Below, in pieces: positions 1-7,363 of a stretch of DNA of 9,535 nucleotides (the stretch's first letter is position 1; the number at the start of each line of letters is the position of its first letter). The notes under the pieces were generated by a model. That model made no database searches and was not told the origin of the DNA. It saw only the letters and a list, made by a program, of their open reading frames with translations. The translations under genes and the position numbers were made by a program. Source of the stretch: Deltaproteobacteria bacterium (GTDB lineage Bacteria > Desulfobacterota > DSM-4660 > Desulfatiglandales > HGW-15); the NCBI GenBank assembly GCA_019308525.1, contig JAFDIC010000142.1, positions 1-9,535 on the forward strand, read 5' to 3'.

Positions 1-590
1 ACATGGCCGCCCAGAAGTGCGGGCACCATCTCACCGCCCCCCTTGGTCGGTACTGGCACCAAGTTTACCCCGCTCTTCCGGTTGATAAGCTTGATGGCCA
101 TTCTATCCCAGGGGGTCTGGCTGGCGTAGGTGAGGGAACCTTTTTCCTTGGCAGCGTTGATCAGGTCCCACCAGGTCTTCCAGCCCTTTTGCGGAGTGGC
201 TACGAAAGCGGGCTGGGTCTGGGCGATGCTGGCAATATAGGTGAAGTCATCCACCGTGTAGTCCACTTTGCCCAGATTGGTACTCAAGGTGAAGGCCAGG
301 CTGGCGTTGGCCCCCAGGGTGTAACCGTCAGGCTTTTTCATCTTCAGGTGGCTGGCCCCAACAGCACCGCCGGCACCTGCCCGGTTGGAAACCACCACCG
401 GTTTGCCCAATTCCTTGCTGAGGGCCTTGGCAAATACCCTGAAGGTGGTATCCAGGGAACCGCCTGCCCTAAAAGCCACTATCAAATTAATAGGTTTTTC
501 GGGATAAGCCGCGCTTGCGGCCAGGTCCATACCAATGACCAGGGCTATTGTCAGGGTCAGTCCAATAACGATCCTTGAAATCTTTTGCAT
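1..590 (-). CDS. tctC: Tripartite tricarboxylate transporter substrate-binding protein, TctC family (3' end outside window)
   Basis: This gene encodes a periplasmic solute receptor that binds a carboxylate-type ligand and hands it to a TctA/TctB membrane permease. Only 196 codons are present; the family usually has about 320 residues, so the C-terminal third lies beyond position 1. The start at 590 is supported by AAAAGGAGG at 604-596, five bases upstream. Residues 1-27 look like a signal peptide: a short basic start (QKISR), a hydrophobic core, and an A-S-A cleavage site before AYPEKP. The family pattern follows: YPEKPINLIV (29-38), RAGG (41-44), LGKPVVVSNRAGAGGAVG (61-78), a ligand-contact region near GSLTYAS (151-157), and KGGGEMVPALLGGH (183-196), matching the usual KGGAxALPALLGGH. 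It lies 114 bases downstream of the oxidoreductase on the same strand and may share its transcript. The ligand cannot be read from sequence. Confidence 0.93.
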   Translation of the reverse strand, partial: MQKISRIVIGLTLTIALVIGMDLAASAAYPEKPINLIVAFRAGGSLDTTFRVFAKALSKELGKPVVVSNRAGAGGAVGASHLKMKKPDGYTLGANASLAFTLSTNLGKVDYTVDDFTYIASIAQTQPAFVATPQKGWKTWWDLINAAKEKGSLTYASQTPWDRMAIKLINRKSGVNLVPVPTKGGGEMVPALLGGH

Positions 591-692
591 TGCATCCTCC
601 TTTTCCTTGCGGGCAGCTTCTGATAAGCGTTTACCGCCCAAGTTTACTTTTTTTGGATCCGCTCCAGGATTACATGAAAGGGGCAGATCAAC

Positions 693-712
693 GATTACCG
701 AAGATTACCGAA
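693..712. repeat. 10-bp perfect tandem direct repeat over a stop codon
   Basis: GATTACCGAA occurs twice in a row, at 693-702 and 703-712. The second copy contains the stop codon (705-707, minus strand) of the oxidoreductase gene, and the first lies just after it. It looks like a small replication-slippage duplication at the gene end. The reading frame is not affected because the stop is in the copy that is read first. Confidence 0.8.
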
Positions 713-2321
713 CCTGATAGGGCATTTTCACATAAAGTGCCCGGGTGGGGCACTCTATCTCGCAAGGCAGACAGTACCAGCACGTCGCTTTAGACTCGAA
801 AGGCCGACCGCAACTCAGACAGCGTTCAGCCTCTCTTTTGGCCGCAATCTCGCTCAGCCCCAATTCAGTCTCTCTATCAAGACCTCGTTTTTCACGGGGA
901 AGCAAAAGGACATCCTGGCGGGGCCCGCCTACAGCCCGCTCTGGTAAGGCCACATACTCCGTCACCATGCCATTGACCAGATAATAGTCATTTTCATACC
1001 AAAAGTTTTCACCCCGCAAGTAACGTCCTGCATTTTCACCAGCCCTCTTGCCCGTAGCAAAGGCCTCGACCACGGATGAAGGCCCCTGGGCGCAATCACC
1101 GCAGATGAATACCTTGGGATTCTGCTCAGACTGCATGGTTGTATCATCGCAGGAGAAACGGCCGGTCGAAAAGTCGAACAGGCCTTCCGGCAAGCCGCTT
1201 GGTTCAACGGTCTGCCCAATAGCAACTGCCACCATGTCCGCCTCAATGGTATGCAAGCCGGGGGTGTCGTCAAGCTGTGGTGCAAAGTTGCCTTCAACAT
1301 CGAACACGCACAGGCAACGTTTCAGTGAAAGCTTAAGCCTTCCATCTAGCGTCCGGTAGATACGGTCCACACCCCAACGGTTCTCGATAATCACGCCAAG
1401 TTCCATGGCCTCGGTCAGCACAGAATCATCAACGGGCATCTCATGGGGGCCTTCCAGGCAGACCAGGCGGACCTCGGATGCGCCGCAGTGCACGCAGGTC
1501 AACGCGGTATCTATCGCCGAATTGCCGCCGCCGATCACCACTACGTTTTTGGCAGAAAGATCAGGTGCATGGCCATTGTTGACACGGGCCAAAAGGTCTA
1601 TGCCGGAAATCACTTGTTCCAGGTGGTTTCCTGGGACCTCTAGAGGAACTAACCCAGCAGCGCCGACAGCCACGACTATGGCTCCGTAGTTTTCCTCAAG
1701 CTCCTTCCATTCGATATTTCTACCCACTTGACGGCCAAGTTCAAATTCCACGCCGATGGCTTCGAGAGACTTTATGGCGGCTTCTATTTCAGAATTGGGC
1801 AGCCTGAAACGCGGAATGCCGTAACGCATTAGCCCCCCTGGCTGACTTTTGCCTTCGAGCACGGTTACCCCGTGCCCCATTCTCCTGAGTTCGTAAGCGG
1901 CCATCAGTCCGGCCGGGCCGGAACCGATCACCGCCGCCTTCAAGCCAGTGCTTCGTCCGATTTCCGGCATCTGCCGGGTGATCCCGGGGTACCCATCATC
2001 CAGGTACCGCTTCAGGGCTCGGATGTTCACCGCTCCATCACCTATAGCGCGATTTCTCTCGCAGGCGCCTTCGCAAGGCCGGGAACAGATACGACCCAAA
2101 ATGCCAGCAAAAGGGGTATACTTCCTTAGTTCCCTGGCCGCCTCTTCCGCCCTGTCCTGTGCAATCAGGCGGACATAGCCCTGGCAGTTGAGATTAATGG
2201 GGCAGGCCTGGCGGCAGGGAGCAACGGAAAGTCGCAGGTTGTCCATGATGCAGCGATCCACACAGATGCCGCAAGCATAGCACACGTCTCGGTCGATTTT
2301 GATATTGGTATCGGAGATCAA
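705..2321 (-). CDS. GltD/NfnB-like FAD-NAD(P) oxidoreductase with N- and C-terminal iron-sulfur motifs
   Basis: This is a predicted cytoplasmic 538-residue flavoprotein that moves electrons between NAD(P)H, FAD and several [4Fe-4S] clusters. Its domains are, in order: a ferredoxin-like CYACGICVDRC (14-24); a GltD-type helical Fe-S domain with CRQACPINLNC (36-46) and CSRPCEGAC (79-87); an FAD Rossmann motif IGSGPAGL (132-139); an NAD(P) Rossmann motif IGGGNSAIDTA (263-273); the second FAD motif FICGDCAQ (405-412); and a C-terminal CLSCG (501-505) followed by CWYCLPCEIECP (514-525), another 4Fe-4S pattern. I chose the TTG start at 2321 rather than the in-frame ATG at 2378. TTG overlaps the upstream stop as TTGA and has AAAAGGAG ten bases before it. 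The ATG would add 19 basic residues inside the neighbouring gene. The close overlap suggests the product works with the AprA-like flavoprotein. The exact electron partner is unknown. Confidence 0.88.
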   Translation of the reverse strand: MISDTNIKIDRDVCYACGICVDRCIMDNLRLSVAPCRQACPINLNCQGYVRLIAQDRAEEAARELRKYTPFAGILGRICSRPCEGACERNRAIGDGAVNIRALKRYLDDGYPGITRQMPEIGRSTGLKAAVIGSGPAGLMAAYELRRMGHGVTVLEGKSQPGGLMRYGIPRFRLPNSEIEAAIKSLEAIGVEFELGRQVGRNIEWKELEENYGAIVVAVGAAGLVPLEVPGNHLEQVISGIDLLARVNNGHAPDLSAKNVVVIGGGNSAIDTALTCVHCGASEVRLVCLEGPHEMPVDDSVLTEAMELGVIIENRWGVDRIYRTLDGRLKLSLKRCLCVFDVEGNFAPQLDDTPGLHTIEADMVAVAIGQTVEPSGLPEGLFDFSTGRFSCDDTTMQSEQNPKVFICGDCAQGPSSVVEAFATGKRAGENAGRYLRGENFWYENDYYLVNGMVTEYVALPERAVGGPRQDVLLLPREKRGLDRETELGLSEIAAKREAERCLSCGRPFESKATCWYCLPCEIECPTRALYVKMPYQVR

Positions 2322-2339
2322 GTTCTGCCTTCTCCTTTT
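2318..2339 (-). promoter_or_regulatory. Ribosome binding site and TTGA stop/start overlap setting the oxidoreductase start
   Basis: On the minus strand AAAAGGAG (2339-2332) precedes TTG (2321-2319) by ten bases. The TGA stop of the upstream flavoprotein is at 2320-2318, so stop and start share two bases. This arrangement is typical of translational coupling and would keep the two products in step. Confidence 0.65.
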
Positions 2340-4057
2340 GGCGCCGTGTTCATTCTCTCCACGGGGGCCCTGGAGCACTTGATGTCGTAAGGACCCTCGC
2401 CTTTTTTCAAGACTATGTGGCAGAGATAATTGTCGTCGTCCCTATCCGGGTAATCTATACGACGATGAGAGGTCCCCCACCGGCTTTCCTTGCGCTCCAG
2501 GGAGGCAGTGGCGGACAGAGAAGCGCATTCAACAATATTTTCCACTTCATAAGTTTTGGACAGCTCATGGCCGTCTACAGCCCTGGTTTGCTCATGGAGT
2601 TCGTTCCTGAAGACCTCCGCCCACTGCAACCATCGTTTCAGCTTCAGTTCGTTTTTTAGCCCCACCACGTAATCGCCTATGAAGCGGCGGACCTTGTACT
2701 CGATATCCCTAACATCAATCTCGCGATTGGTATCCGCGCGCTGGTTACGTTTCTCTACTTCCTGTTCTATTTTCCCCCGGTCAAGGATGGGGTTCTCCGG
2801 GTACCGGTTCATAAACTTGACTGCTTCCTCTCCTGCTATCTCACCAAAGACAAAAGCTCCGGTTAGATGTTGCTTGGGTACGCTGGCCACGTCCCCGGCC
2901 GCGTAAAGGCCCGGTACCCCTGTCTCCGCTTTTTCATTGATCCTTACCCCGCTGATGCCATGTCCCCCGCACAGTTGGTGCTCGGTGGGCCACAGTTCAA
3001 TGTCATCTCGCCGGAAATCCACACCGCGGTTCTTGAAGAAACGTTCCTGGACCGGTCTTTCTGTTGTGAAAAGGATTTGTTCGATCTCCTGGATCAGGGA
3101 TTCATCCAGGTGGCTCAATCTCACGCGGACGGGACCGTGTCCCTTCTCGTGCGCCTCGTTCATGAGGTGAATGTTGTCAACTTCGTTTTCCATGATGATA
3201 TTGTTGAAGAAATCCAGCACTCGAGCGCCGCGGGTAACCGTGATTGCCAACAGGGGCATATTGGCATCTTTGATAAGTACCGGGCTTTGGGTAGCCTCCA
3301 TGCCCGTTAGGGACGCTCCCGCCCTGTAACACATCATAAAACCGTCGCCTGTATTGCCCGGGAAATCAAAAACGCCATAGAGATAACCTGAATTTGGCAA
3401 AGAAAACCGAGCCTGCCCACCCGAGGTGACAATGATCGTTTTTGCCTTGCAGACGACCATTTCACCTGTTCGGACGTTAAGACCAACTGCTCCCGATACC
3501 CGTCCATCGTCCAGGAGGATCTCGATCCCCATGACTCGGTTGAAGACTTTAGTCCTCCCGGCCAGGGCGCGCCGGGATATCATTACCTTTAAGTCCGGTT
3601 CCTGCATTGCCGTTTGGAACTTGCCCTTTACGTGATACTTCAGGGTCCTGTAGTTACCCGAGCTGTCCAAAGGAAAATGAACTCCCCAGCCTTCCAACTT
3701 CTTCAGCAGAGCAAAGGAACGTGTGGCCATAGTGTAGCTGGCCGGTTCATCCAAAACCCCCTGGCAACTCAAGCCCATGGATTCCACGTACAACTCAGGT
3801 GTGGTGAGGTTTGGGATGGATACGATGTTGAGCGCGTCCATGCCCCGGGCGATGGACCCGGAATACTTGATGTCCCCCTTTTCAAAGATGGCGATTGCCA
3901 AGTCGGGTTGAAGCTCCCTGGCCCGGATAGCTGCCATGCAGCCTGCACTGCCGCCCCCGATGATTAACAGGTCAGTCTCAATCTGATAGACCTTGTCTAC
4001 TAGGATTTTTTCCAGGTTAGTCATGGGTATTTTTTCTGGTAATTGGGTGCCTTTCAT
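2318..4057 (-). CDS. AprA/fumarate-reductase-family FAD flavoprotein, substrate unknown
   Basis: This 579-residue protein belongs to the FAD-binding-2 superfamily that includes fumarate reductase, succinate dehydrogenase and APS reductase alpha. The N-terminal dinucleotide fold is TDLLIIGGGSAGCMAA (28-43), the second FAD motif is GLYAAGDVAS (383-392), and a helical C-terminal domain ends with ESRWGTSHRRIDYPDRDDDNY (524-544), like the ESRGxHxRxDYPxRDD stretch of the family. The classical fumarate-reductase HPTG and THGANRLGGNSL signatures are not seen; the corresponding regions read MEATQSPVLI and HLTGAFVFGEIAGEEA. This is closer to the AprA layout and argues against plain fumarate reductase. 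The start is uncertain: ATG 4057 lies 23 bases after the kinase-like gene, and ATG 4024 would give 568 residues. Neither has a strong ribosome site. No separate AprB-like subunit is adjacent; the coupled Fe-S oxidoreductase may fill that role (inference). Confidence 0.85.
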   Translation of the reverse strand: MKGTQLPEKIPMTNLEKILVDKVYQIETDLLIIGGGSAGCMAAIRARELQPDLAIAIFEKGDIKYSGSIARGMDALNIVSIPNLTTPELYVESMGLSCQGVLDEPASYTMATRSFALLKKLEGWGVHFPLDSSGNYRTLKYHVKGKFQTAMQEPDLKVMISRRALAGRTKVFNRVMGIEILLDDGRVSGAVGLNVRTGEMVVCKAKTIIVTSGGQARFSLPNSGYLYGVFDFPGNTGDGFMMCYRAGASLTGMEATQSPVLIKDANMPLLAITVTRGARVLDFFNNIIMENEVDNIHLMNEAHEKGHGPVRVRLSHLDESLIQEIEQILFTTERPVQERFFKNRGVDFRRDDIELWPTEHQLCGGHGISGVRINEKAETGVPGLYAAGDVASVPKQHLTGAFVFGEIAGEEAVKFMNRYPENPILDRGKIEQEVEKRNQRADTNREIDVRDIEYKVRRFIGDYVVGLKNELKLKRWLQWAEVFRNELHEQTRAVDGHELSKTYEVENIVECASLSATASLERKESRWGTSHRRIDYPDRDDDNYLCHIVLKKGEGPYDIKCSRAPVERMNTAPKGEGRT

Positions 4058-4080
4058 GGGCGAAGTGAGGTCTGCTTCTT

Positions 4081-4887
4081 CTAGTCAGGAGTTATGAGCG
4101 GAATAATATTTATCCTAATGTCCTTGATGCCCTCAATACCACTCAGCAATCTAGACACTTCTTCAGATGCAGAAGGCTCCCGGATCCCGGTGCCTTTCAG
4201 ACTGACGTAAACTACGCCGTCATGGCTGCTGACTTCGGCCATAGGAAACTCATCTACCAATGCAGCATGAGCCCTCGCGGCGAGCAGCAGGTCATTGAGG
4301 GTTTTCTTTGTTTCAGGTGTGGTTTGAAAACAGGGGCGCTTGGCCATATTCGCAAGTACTTCCACGGCATCATCCACCCTCAAGTTATCAATGTGCAAGA
4401 CGACATCATAAAGACTCGGGTCTGACGTATCTATACCATAGAGGTAAAGGCTCCATTTGCGCCTCTCCTCATCATCTTTCTTGAGCACATACCGGGCCTC
4501 TTTTTCAGTGATGTTTTCCCTCTTCATCTCCTCTCTTACCCTGTCTTCCAAGTTTGCAATAATTCTTACCTTGAGAATATGAGGAACTCCCCTGAGGAAA
4601 AAATGCCCGGCGAGACCATGATAAATAACATTGTCCTTTGACACGTGCTCAAGCAGTGCTTCTCGTATGTAGCTGACATATTTTTCTTTTCCGTAAGTAA
4701 AGCGATCCAGCACAGAGGGCGAATCATGGAGCGCACGGACAAGCTTGATTTCAGGCACATTAAAGGTCTCTGAGGCCTCGATCAGGATTTCTCTTGAGAC
4801 ACATTCATATCCTAATTGTTGAGCCAGTTTTTCGGCAATCTCTTTTCCCCTGCTATAGCACCCCCTTGAGACTGTAATTATGCCCAT
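4081..4887 (-). CDS. Cytidylate-kinase-like family protein with C-terminal BON-like segment
   Basis: The 268-residue product opens with GIITVSRGCYSRGKEIAEKLAQ, matching the ITISRxxGSGGREIAxxLA start of the cytidylate-kinase-like family, where the phosphate loop lies. Here the glycine-rich loop is altered to RGCYSRGK. The kinase-like part continues through VIYHGLAGHF (88-97) and KVRIIANLEDRV (106-117) to about residue 185. The last 70 residues (ARAHAALVDEFPMAEVSSHDGVVYVSLKG onward, about 204-265) resemble a BON domain, with a leading helix, HDGVVYVSLKG strands and a SEEVSRLLSGIEGIKDI helix. ATG 4887 was chosen because GGAGGGGG sits four bases upstream; an upstream in-frame ATG at 4956 lacks this. 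True cytidylate kinase makes CDP from CMP; many family members are uncharacterised and this one is probably regulatory or of unknown substrate. It leads the flavoprotein gene by 23 bases. Confidence 0.8.
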   Translation of the reverse strand: MGIITVSRGCYSRGKEIAEKLAQQLGYECVSREILIEASETFNVPEIKLVRALHDSPSVLDRFTYGKEKYVSYIREALLEHVSKDNVIYHGLAGHFFLRGVPHILKVRIIANLEDRVREEMKRENITEKEARYVLKKDDEERRKWSLYLYGIDTSDPSLYDVVLHIDNLRVDDAVEVLANMAKRPCFQTTPETKKTLNDLLLAARAHAALVDEFPMAEVSSHDGVVYVSLKGTGIREPSASEEVSRLLSGIEGIKDIRINIIPLITPD

Positions 4888-5254
4888 TTTACCCCCTCCA
4901 ATTTGAAAGGTTGTGTCGTCTTTTTGCGAGCTGTCGTCTATTTGTTTAACGCCCAAGAAAGCTCAAGTCAAGTGAAAGACTCGGAGACCCACCTGTTCGT
5001 CGGGCCCGGTGGAGTGGACGACGTCGGGTTTGATTTTGCAGGAAGGAACACCCGGGGGGATAGGTATGCGAACCCCTGGGGCGATTAGAAATTCCAAGCG
5101 GGTCAGGGAATTGGCAAGGGATACGCCGGGGGGCCCGGCACCTGGCACCGCGCAAAGAAGGCGTACAGCCCGGGGCCCTGTTTCATGTGCGAGACAAGGG
5201 AGTATCTCACCTGTAAACTTCCTGGTGGAGGAGGTCAAGGAGGGAGGAAGCAGC
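4888..5254. other. Gene-free, partly GC-rich spacer between TPR gene and kinase-like gene
   Basis: No convincing coding region was found in these 367 bases; the open frames crossing it are rich in Gly, Pro and Arg and look like chance readings. The 5000-5180 part is strongly GC-rich and contains a short hairpin GCCGGG-GGG-CCCGGC at 5125-5139. No T-tract follows on either strand, so it is not a clear intrinsic terminator. A possible minus-strand promoter for the kinase-like gene lies at 4943-4971. Confidence 0.6.
4943..4971 (-). promoter_or_regulatory. Possible sigma-70 promoter for the kinase-flavoprotein cluster
   Basis: On the minus strand TTGACT (4971-4966) is five of six to the -35 consensus and is followed after 17 bases by TAAACA (4948-4943), a weak -10 element. 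It would start transcription about 50 bases before ATG 4887. The weak -10 makes this tentative. Confidence 0.3.
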
Positions 5255-6466
5255 CTATGGGGAGGGACTTACCTCTGCCACGAACGGGTAGTTCAATGTC
5301 TTCTCCAGGTCTCGATAAAGCCTTTCCAGGTTTCTTTTGATATCATCGAAACTCTCGAAAGGCCCTTGCAGTTCCAGCCCAGGACTCCTCTCTTCTCTTT
5401 GGGCCATGGCCTTTTTGGCCCAGGAGAACGCGGCAGGCAGCCGCCCCTGTAGCTTGAGCGCCTCGGCAATCCAATACTTGCATTCCACTTGGTACCCCAC
5501 GGAGGGAAGGCGCTGGCCTTCAAGTCGCTCAAGAAGCTCCTTGAAGGTGAATTCAGCTTCAGACCACCTTTCGAACTTCATCAGCAGCCTGCCACGATAA
5601 TAGAGATCCGAAATACTCGGGCGCTCCTTTCTCTCTATGATGCCTTCAAGCACTTCCGACGCCTTTTCGTACCGGCCGTAATCATAGTAGGCCGCCACAA
5701 GGTTGTAACTGGCCTGATTCTTGGCATAGAGGCCGTGCTTGGCAGAGAATTGGAGCTGGCGCAGGCCCAATTCCCTCTTGTCCTTCATCCAGAATGCGAT
5801 AATGCGCAGAAACTTGGATTTTGCGGTTCTCCAGTAGTGATATGATCCCAAACCCAGGTAGGCATCATAAATGTTGGGTTCCATTTCAAGGGCCTCTTTA
5901 AGTTTATCTATACCCTTGCGTCCGGCCACATAGGAGCCTATCCAATCATTTTCACGAAAACGGTTGAACGCCCTGTAGCCATAAGCAGCGCCAATGTAAA
6001 AGGGGATCCAGGGATCATCCCCGGTGTCGAGCAATGCATTTCCGGTCTCAATGGCCAATCGGATGTTTTGTTTCAGCTCTTTTGTGAATCTCTTGGTGCG
6101 GTAATTGCTCATCCAATCTTGATATGCGGCTGCTTTGAAGAAATAAGGGGCTGGATGCTCTGGGTACATTCTCTGAAGCCGATCAAAAATGGTCAAACCC
6201 TCCTCGTACCGCCCGTTGAAAATCAGCTCAATTCCCCGGGACAGGGAAACATGGAAGACGGGGGTGTGGGCTGCTGGCATATTCTGTCCCACGTCAGGTA
6301 CCCGGTCTGTGATGCGGGAAAACCCTGGTGCCGGGACCAAAGAAATGAGCAAAAAGATTACAAGCGCCGCCATTTCTACAGGTTTTGCAAGCGAGTAAGC
6401 AGGGGCTATTATGCGAAGAATTCCTCTCAACGTCTTCGCGCATCTGCTATTTGATTTGCTGTTCAT
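5255..6466 (-). CDS. TPR-repeat protein, exported or membrane-anchored
   Basis: This 403-residue protein has no enzyme motif. It has a long basic N-terminus, then a hydrophobic stretch (about residues 32-48, MAALVIFLLISLVPAPG) that could be an uncleaved anchor or an atypical signal peptide, which would put the rest in the periplasm. TPR-like helix pairs are visible at 77-110 (NGRYEEGLTIFDRLQRMYPEHP within), 253-283 (YGRYEKASEVLEGIIE within), 286-316 (FERWSEAEFTFKELLERL within) and about 326-358 (LQGRLPAAFSWAKKAM within). The middle, rich in Tyr and Trp (153-225), contains GAAYGYRAF and YLGLGSYHYWR, typical of irregular TPR stretches in uncharacterised proteobacterial proteins. The start at 6466 has GAAGGAA seven bases upstream. 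It stands 367 bases from the next gene, so it is probably its own unit. TPR proteins usually act as scaffolds; its partner is unknown. Confidence 0.8.
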   Translation of the reverse strand: MNSKSNSRCAKTLRGILRIIAPAYSLAKPVEMAALVIFLLISLVPAPGFSRITDRVPDVGQNMPAAHTPVFHVSLSRGIELIFNGRYEEGLTIFDRLQRMYPEHPAPYFFKAAAYQDWMSNYRTKRFTKELKQNIRLAIETGNALLDTGDDPWIPFYIGAAYGYRAFNRFRENDWIGSYVAGRKGIDKLKEALEMEPNIYDAYLGLGSYHYWRTAKSKFLRIIAFWMKDKRELGLRQLQFSAKHGLYAKNQASYNLVAAYYDYGRYEKASEVLEGIIERKERPSISDLYYRGRLLMKFERWSEAEFTFKELLERLEGQRLPSVGYQVECKYWIAEALKLQGRLPAAFSWAKKAMAQREERSPGLELQGPFESFDDIKRNLERLYRDLEKTLNYPFVAEVSPSP

Positions 6467-6539
6467 CCTATAATTCCTTCTCTTTCGCTGCCTGTGATTA
6501 TTTGTCGCTTTGGCGGCGTAATCCTTACACTACACTTCC

Positions 6540-6557
6540 ACAGGCACGTTTGCCTGT
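6540..6557. other. Perfect 7-bp hairpin upstream of the TPR gene
   Basis: ACAGGCA (6540-6546) pairs with TGCCTGT (6551-6557) around a 4-base loop. A third copy of the pairing arm, TGCCTGTG, lies at 6489-6496 and could pair with CACAGGCA (6539-6546) instead. The element lies in the presumed leader or promoter region of the TPR gene on the minus strand. No T-tract follows. Confidence 0.4.
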
Positions 6558-7168
6558 CTGCCGTCCATTCTTCTGGTCGCAGGCCCATGGAAGGGTGGGG
6601 GAACGAGGCATGGCATTTGCCCCGGCCTGTCGTGGGCCCTAGCACAAGGCTCTGGTAGTTTTTACCGGGACCCCCCTCCTTCCCTATGAGTCAAGCGTGT
6701 CCGCATACTTGCTTTTACCTGCGCGGTTTCTCAAGATGGACAGCCACCTAAGCCTTGAGTGGGTTGAGGTAATCGCGGTAGGGAAGTCCTCCCAGCCCAA
6801 AGCGCAACAGAAAAATCGGCGTGATTCAGAAGCGGGGAAAATCTTGCGGGGTTCGATCCTACGGATGATCACGTACTCAACAACACCACAGGCATTGAGA
6901 CGCTCTTACGATACACTAAAACAATTTTTGCACATTCGATCCCCACGTGTCAACCCGATTGAAGAAATTGTGTGAGCCAGGGTAGCTACAGTGAATTCTG
7001 GTGGGGATTGCAGAGTCCTGCGGCCCAGATGGGACCCCAAAGCCTCCTGTAAAACTGCTCATTGGGGGGTGATGGGACGCAGGCTGAAGAGCCGCTATTT
7101 GATCTTCTCTGGCGACTCCAAGTTCGCTTCAGGCACGGGGGCATTCTGTGATGCTTGCAAGGCAAAAG

Positions 7169-7197
7169 GAAAAGGGCAAAACAATTGTGCCCTTTTC
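7169..7197. terminator. Bidirectional terminator-like hairpin
   Basis: GAAAAGGGCA (7169-7178) pairs perfectly with TGCCCTTTTC (7188-7197) around a 9-base loop. The layout of A-tract, GC core and T-tract resembles an intrinsic terminator readable from both strands, though the T-tracts are only four long. No gene ends nearby on the plus strand, so it may insulate the sat promoter or end an unseen small transcript. Confidence 0.45.
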
Positions 7198-7363
7198 GGA
7201 GTGAGTTGAGAGGCCGTTTGCCGCTGTTGTTTCGGCTGGGGGGGCGGAAGACAAACACCGGGACTTGTCTCGCTCATTACCGTTGCTTGGATGCCCTCAG
7301 TTCGGAGGCCCGCGAGGGTCACGGAAATTTTTCCAAAATATCTTGTTTTATGTCCGATTTTTC

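Larger units (their letters stand above)
6467..7363. other. Gene-free region upstream of sat
   Basis: No credible gene was found in these roughly 900 bases on either strand. The longest open frames (about 90 codons, for example 6697-6975 plus and 6986-7258 minus) overlap each other, have no good ribosome sites, and show no recognisable motifs. The stretch holds a 7-bp hairpin at 6540-6557 and a terminator-like hairpin at 7169-7197. A GGTTCGATCC string at 6852-6861 resembles a tRNA T-loop, but the surrounding arms do not pair. Confidence 0.55.

Noticed and set aside
3..578. 191-codon plus-strand open frame at the left edge
   Set aside because: It is the antisense shadow of the TctC-family gene, which has a signal peptide, ribosome site and family motifs.
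5125..5139. GCCGGG/CCCGGC hairpin as a terminator of the TPR gene
   Set aside because: Loop of three G, no T-tract on either strand, and over 100 bases from the stop codon.
5009..5452. 147-codon plus-strand open frame
   Set aside because: The second half is antisense to the TPR gene and the first half is Gly/Pro/Arg-rich reading of GC-rich spacer.
6852..6861. GGTTCGATCC resembling a tRNA T-loop
   Set aside because: The flanking five bases do not form a T-stem, and no acceptor, D or anticodon arms could be found around it.
6697..6975. 92-codon plus-strand open frame in the gap before sat
   Set aside because: No ribosome site, no recognisable motif, and it overlaps an equally long chance frame on the other strand.
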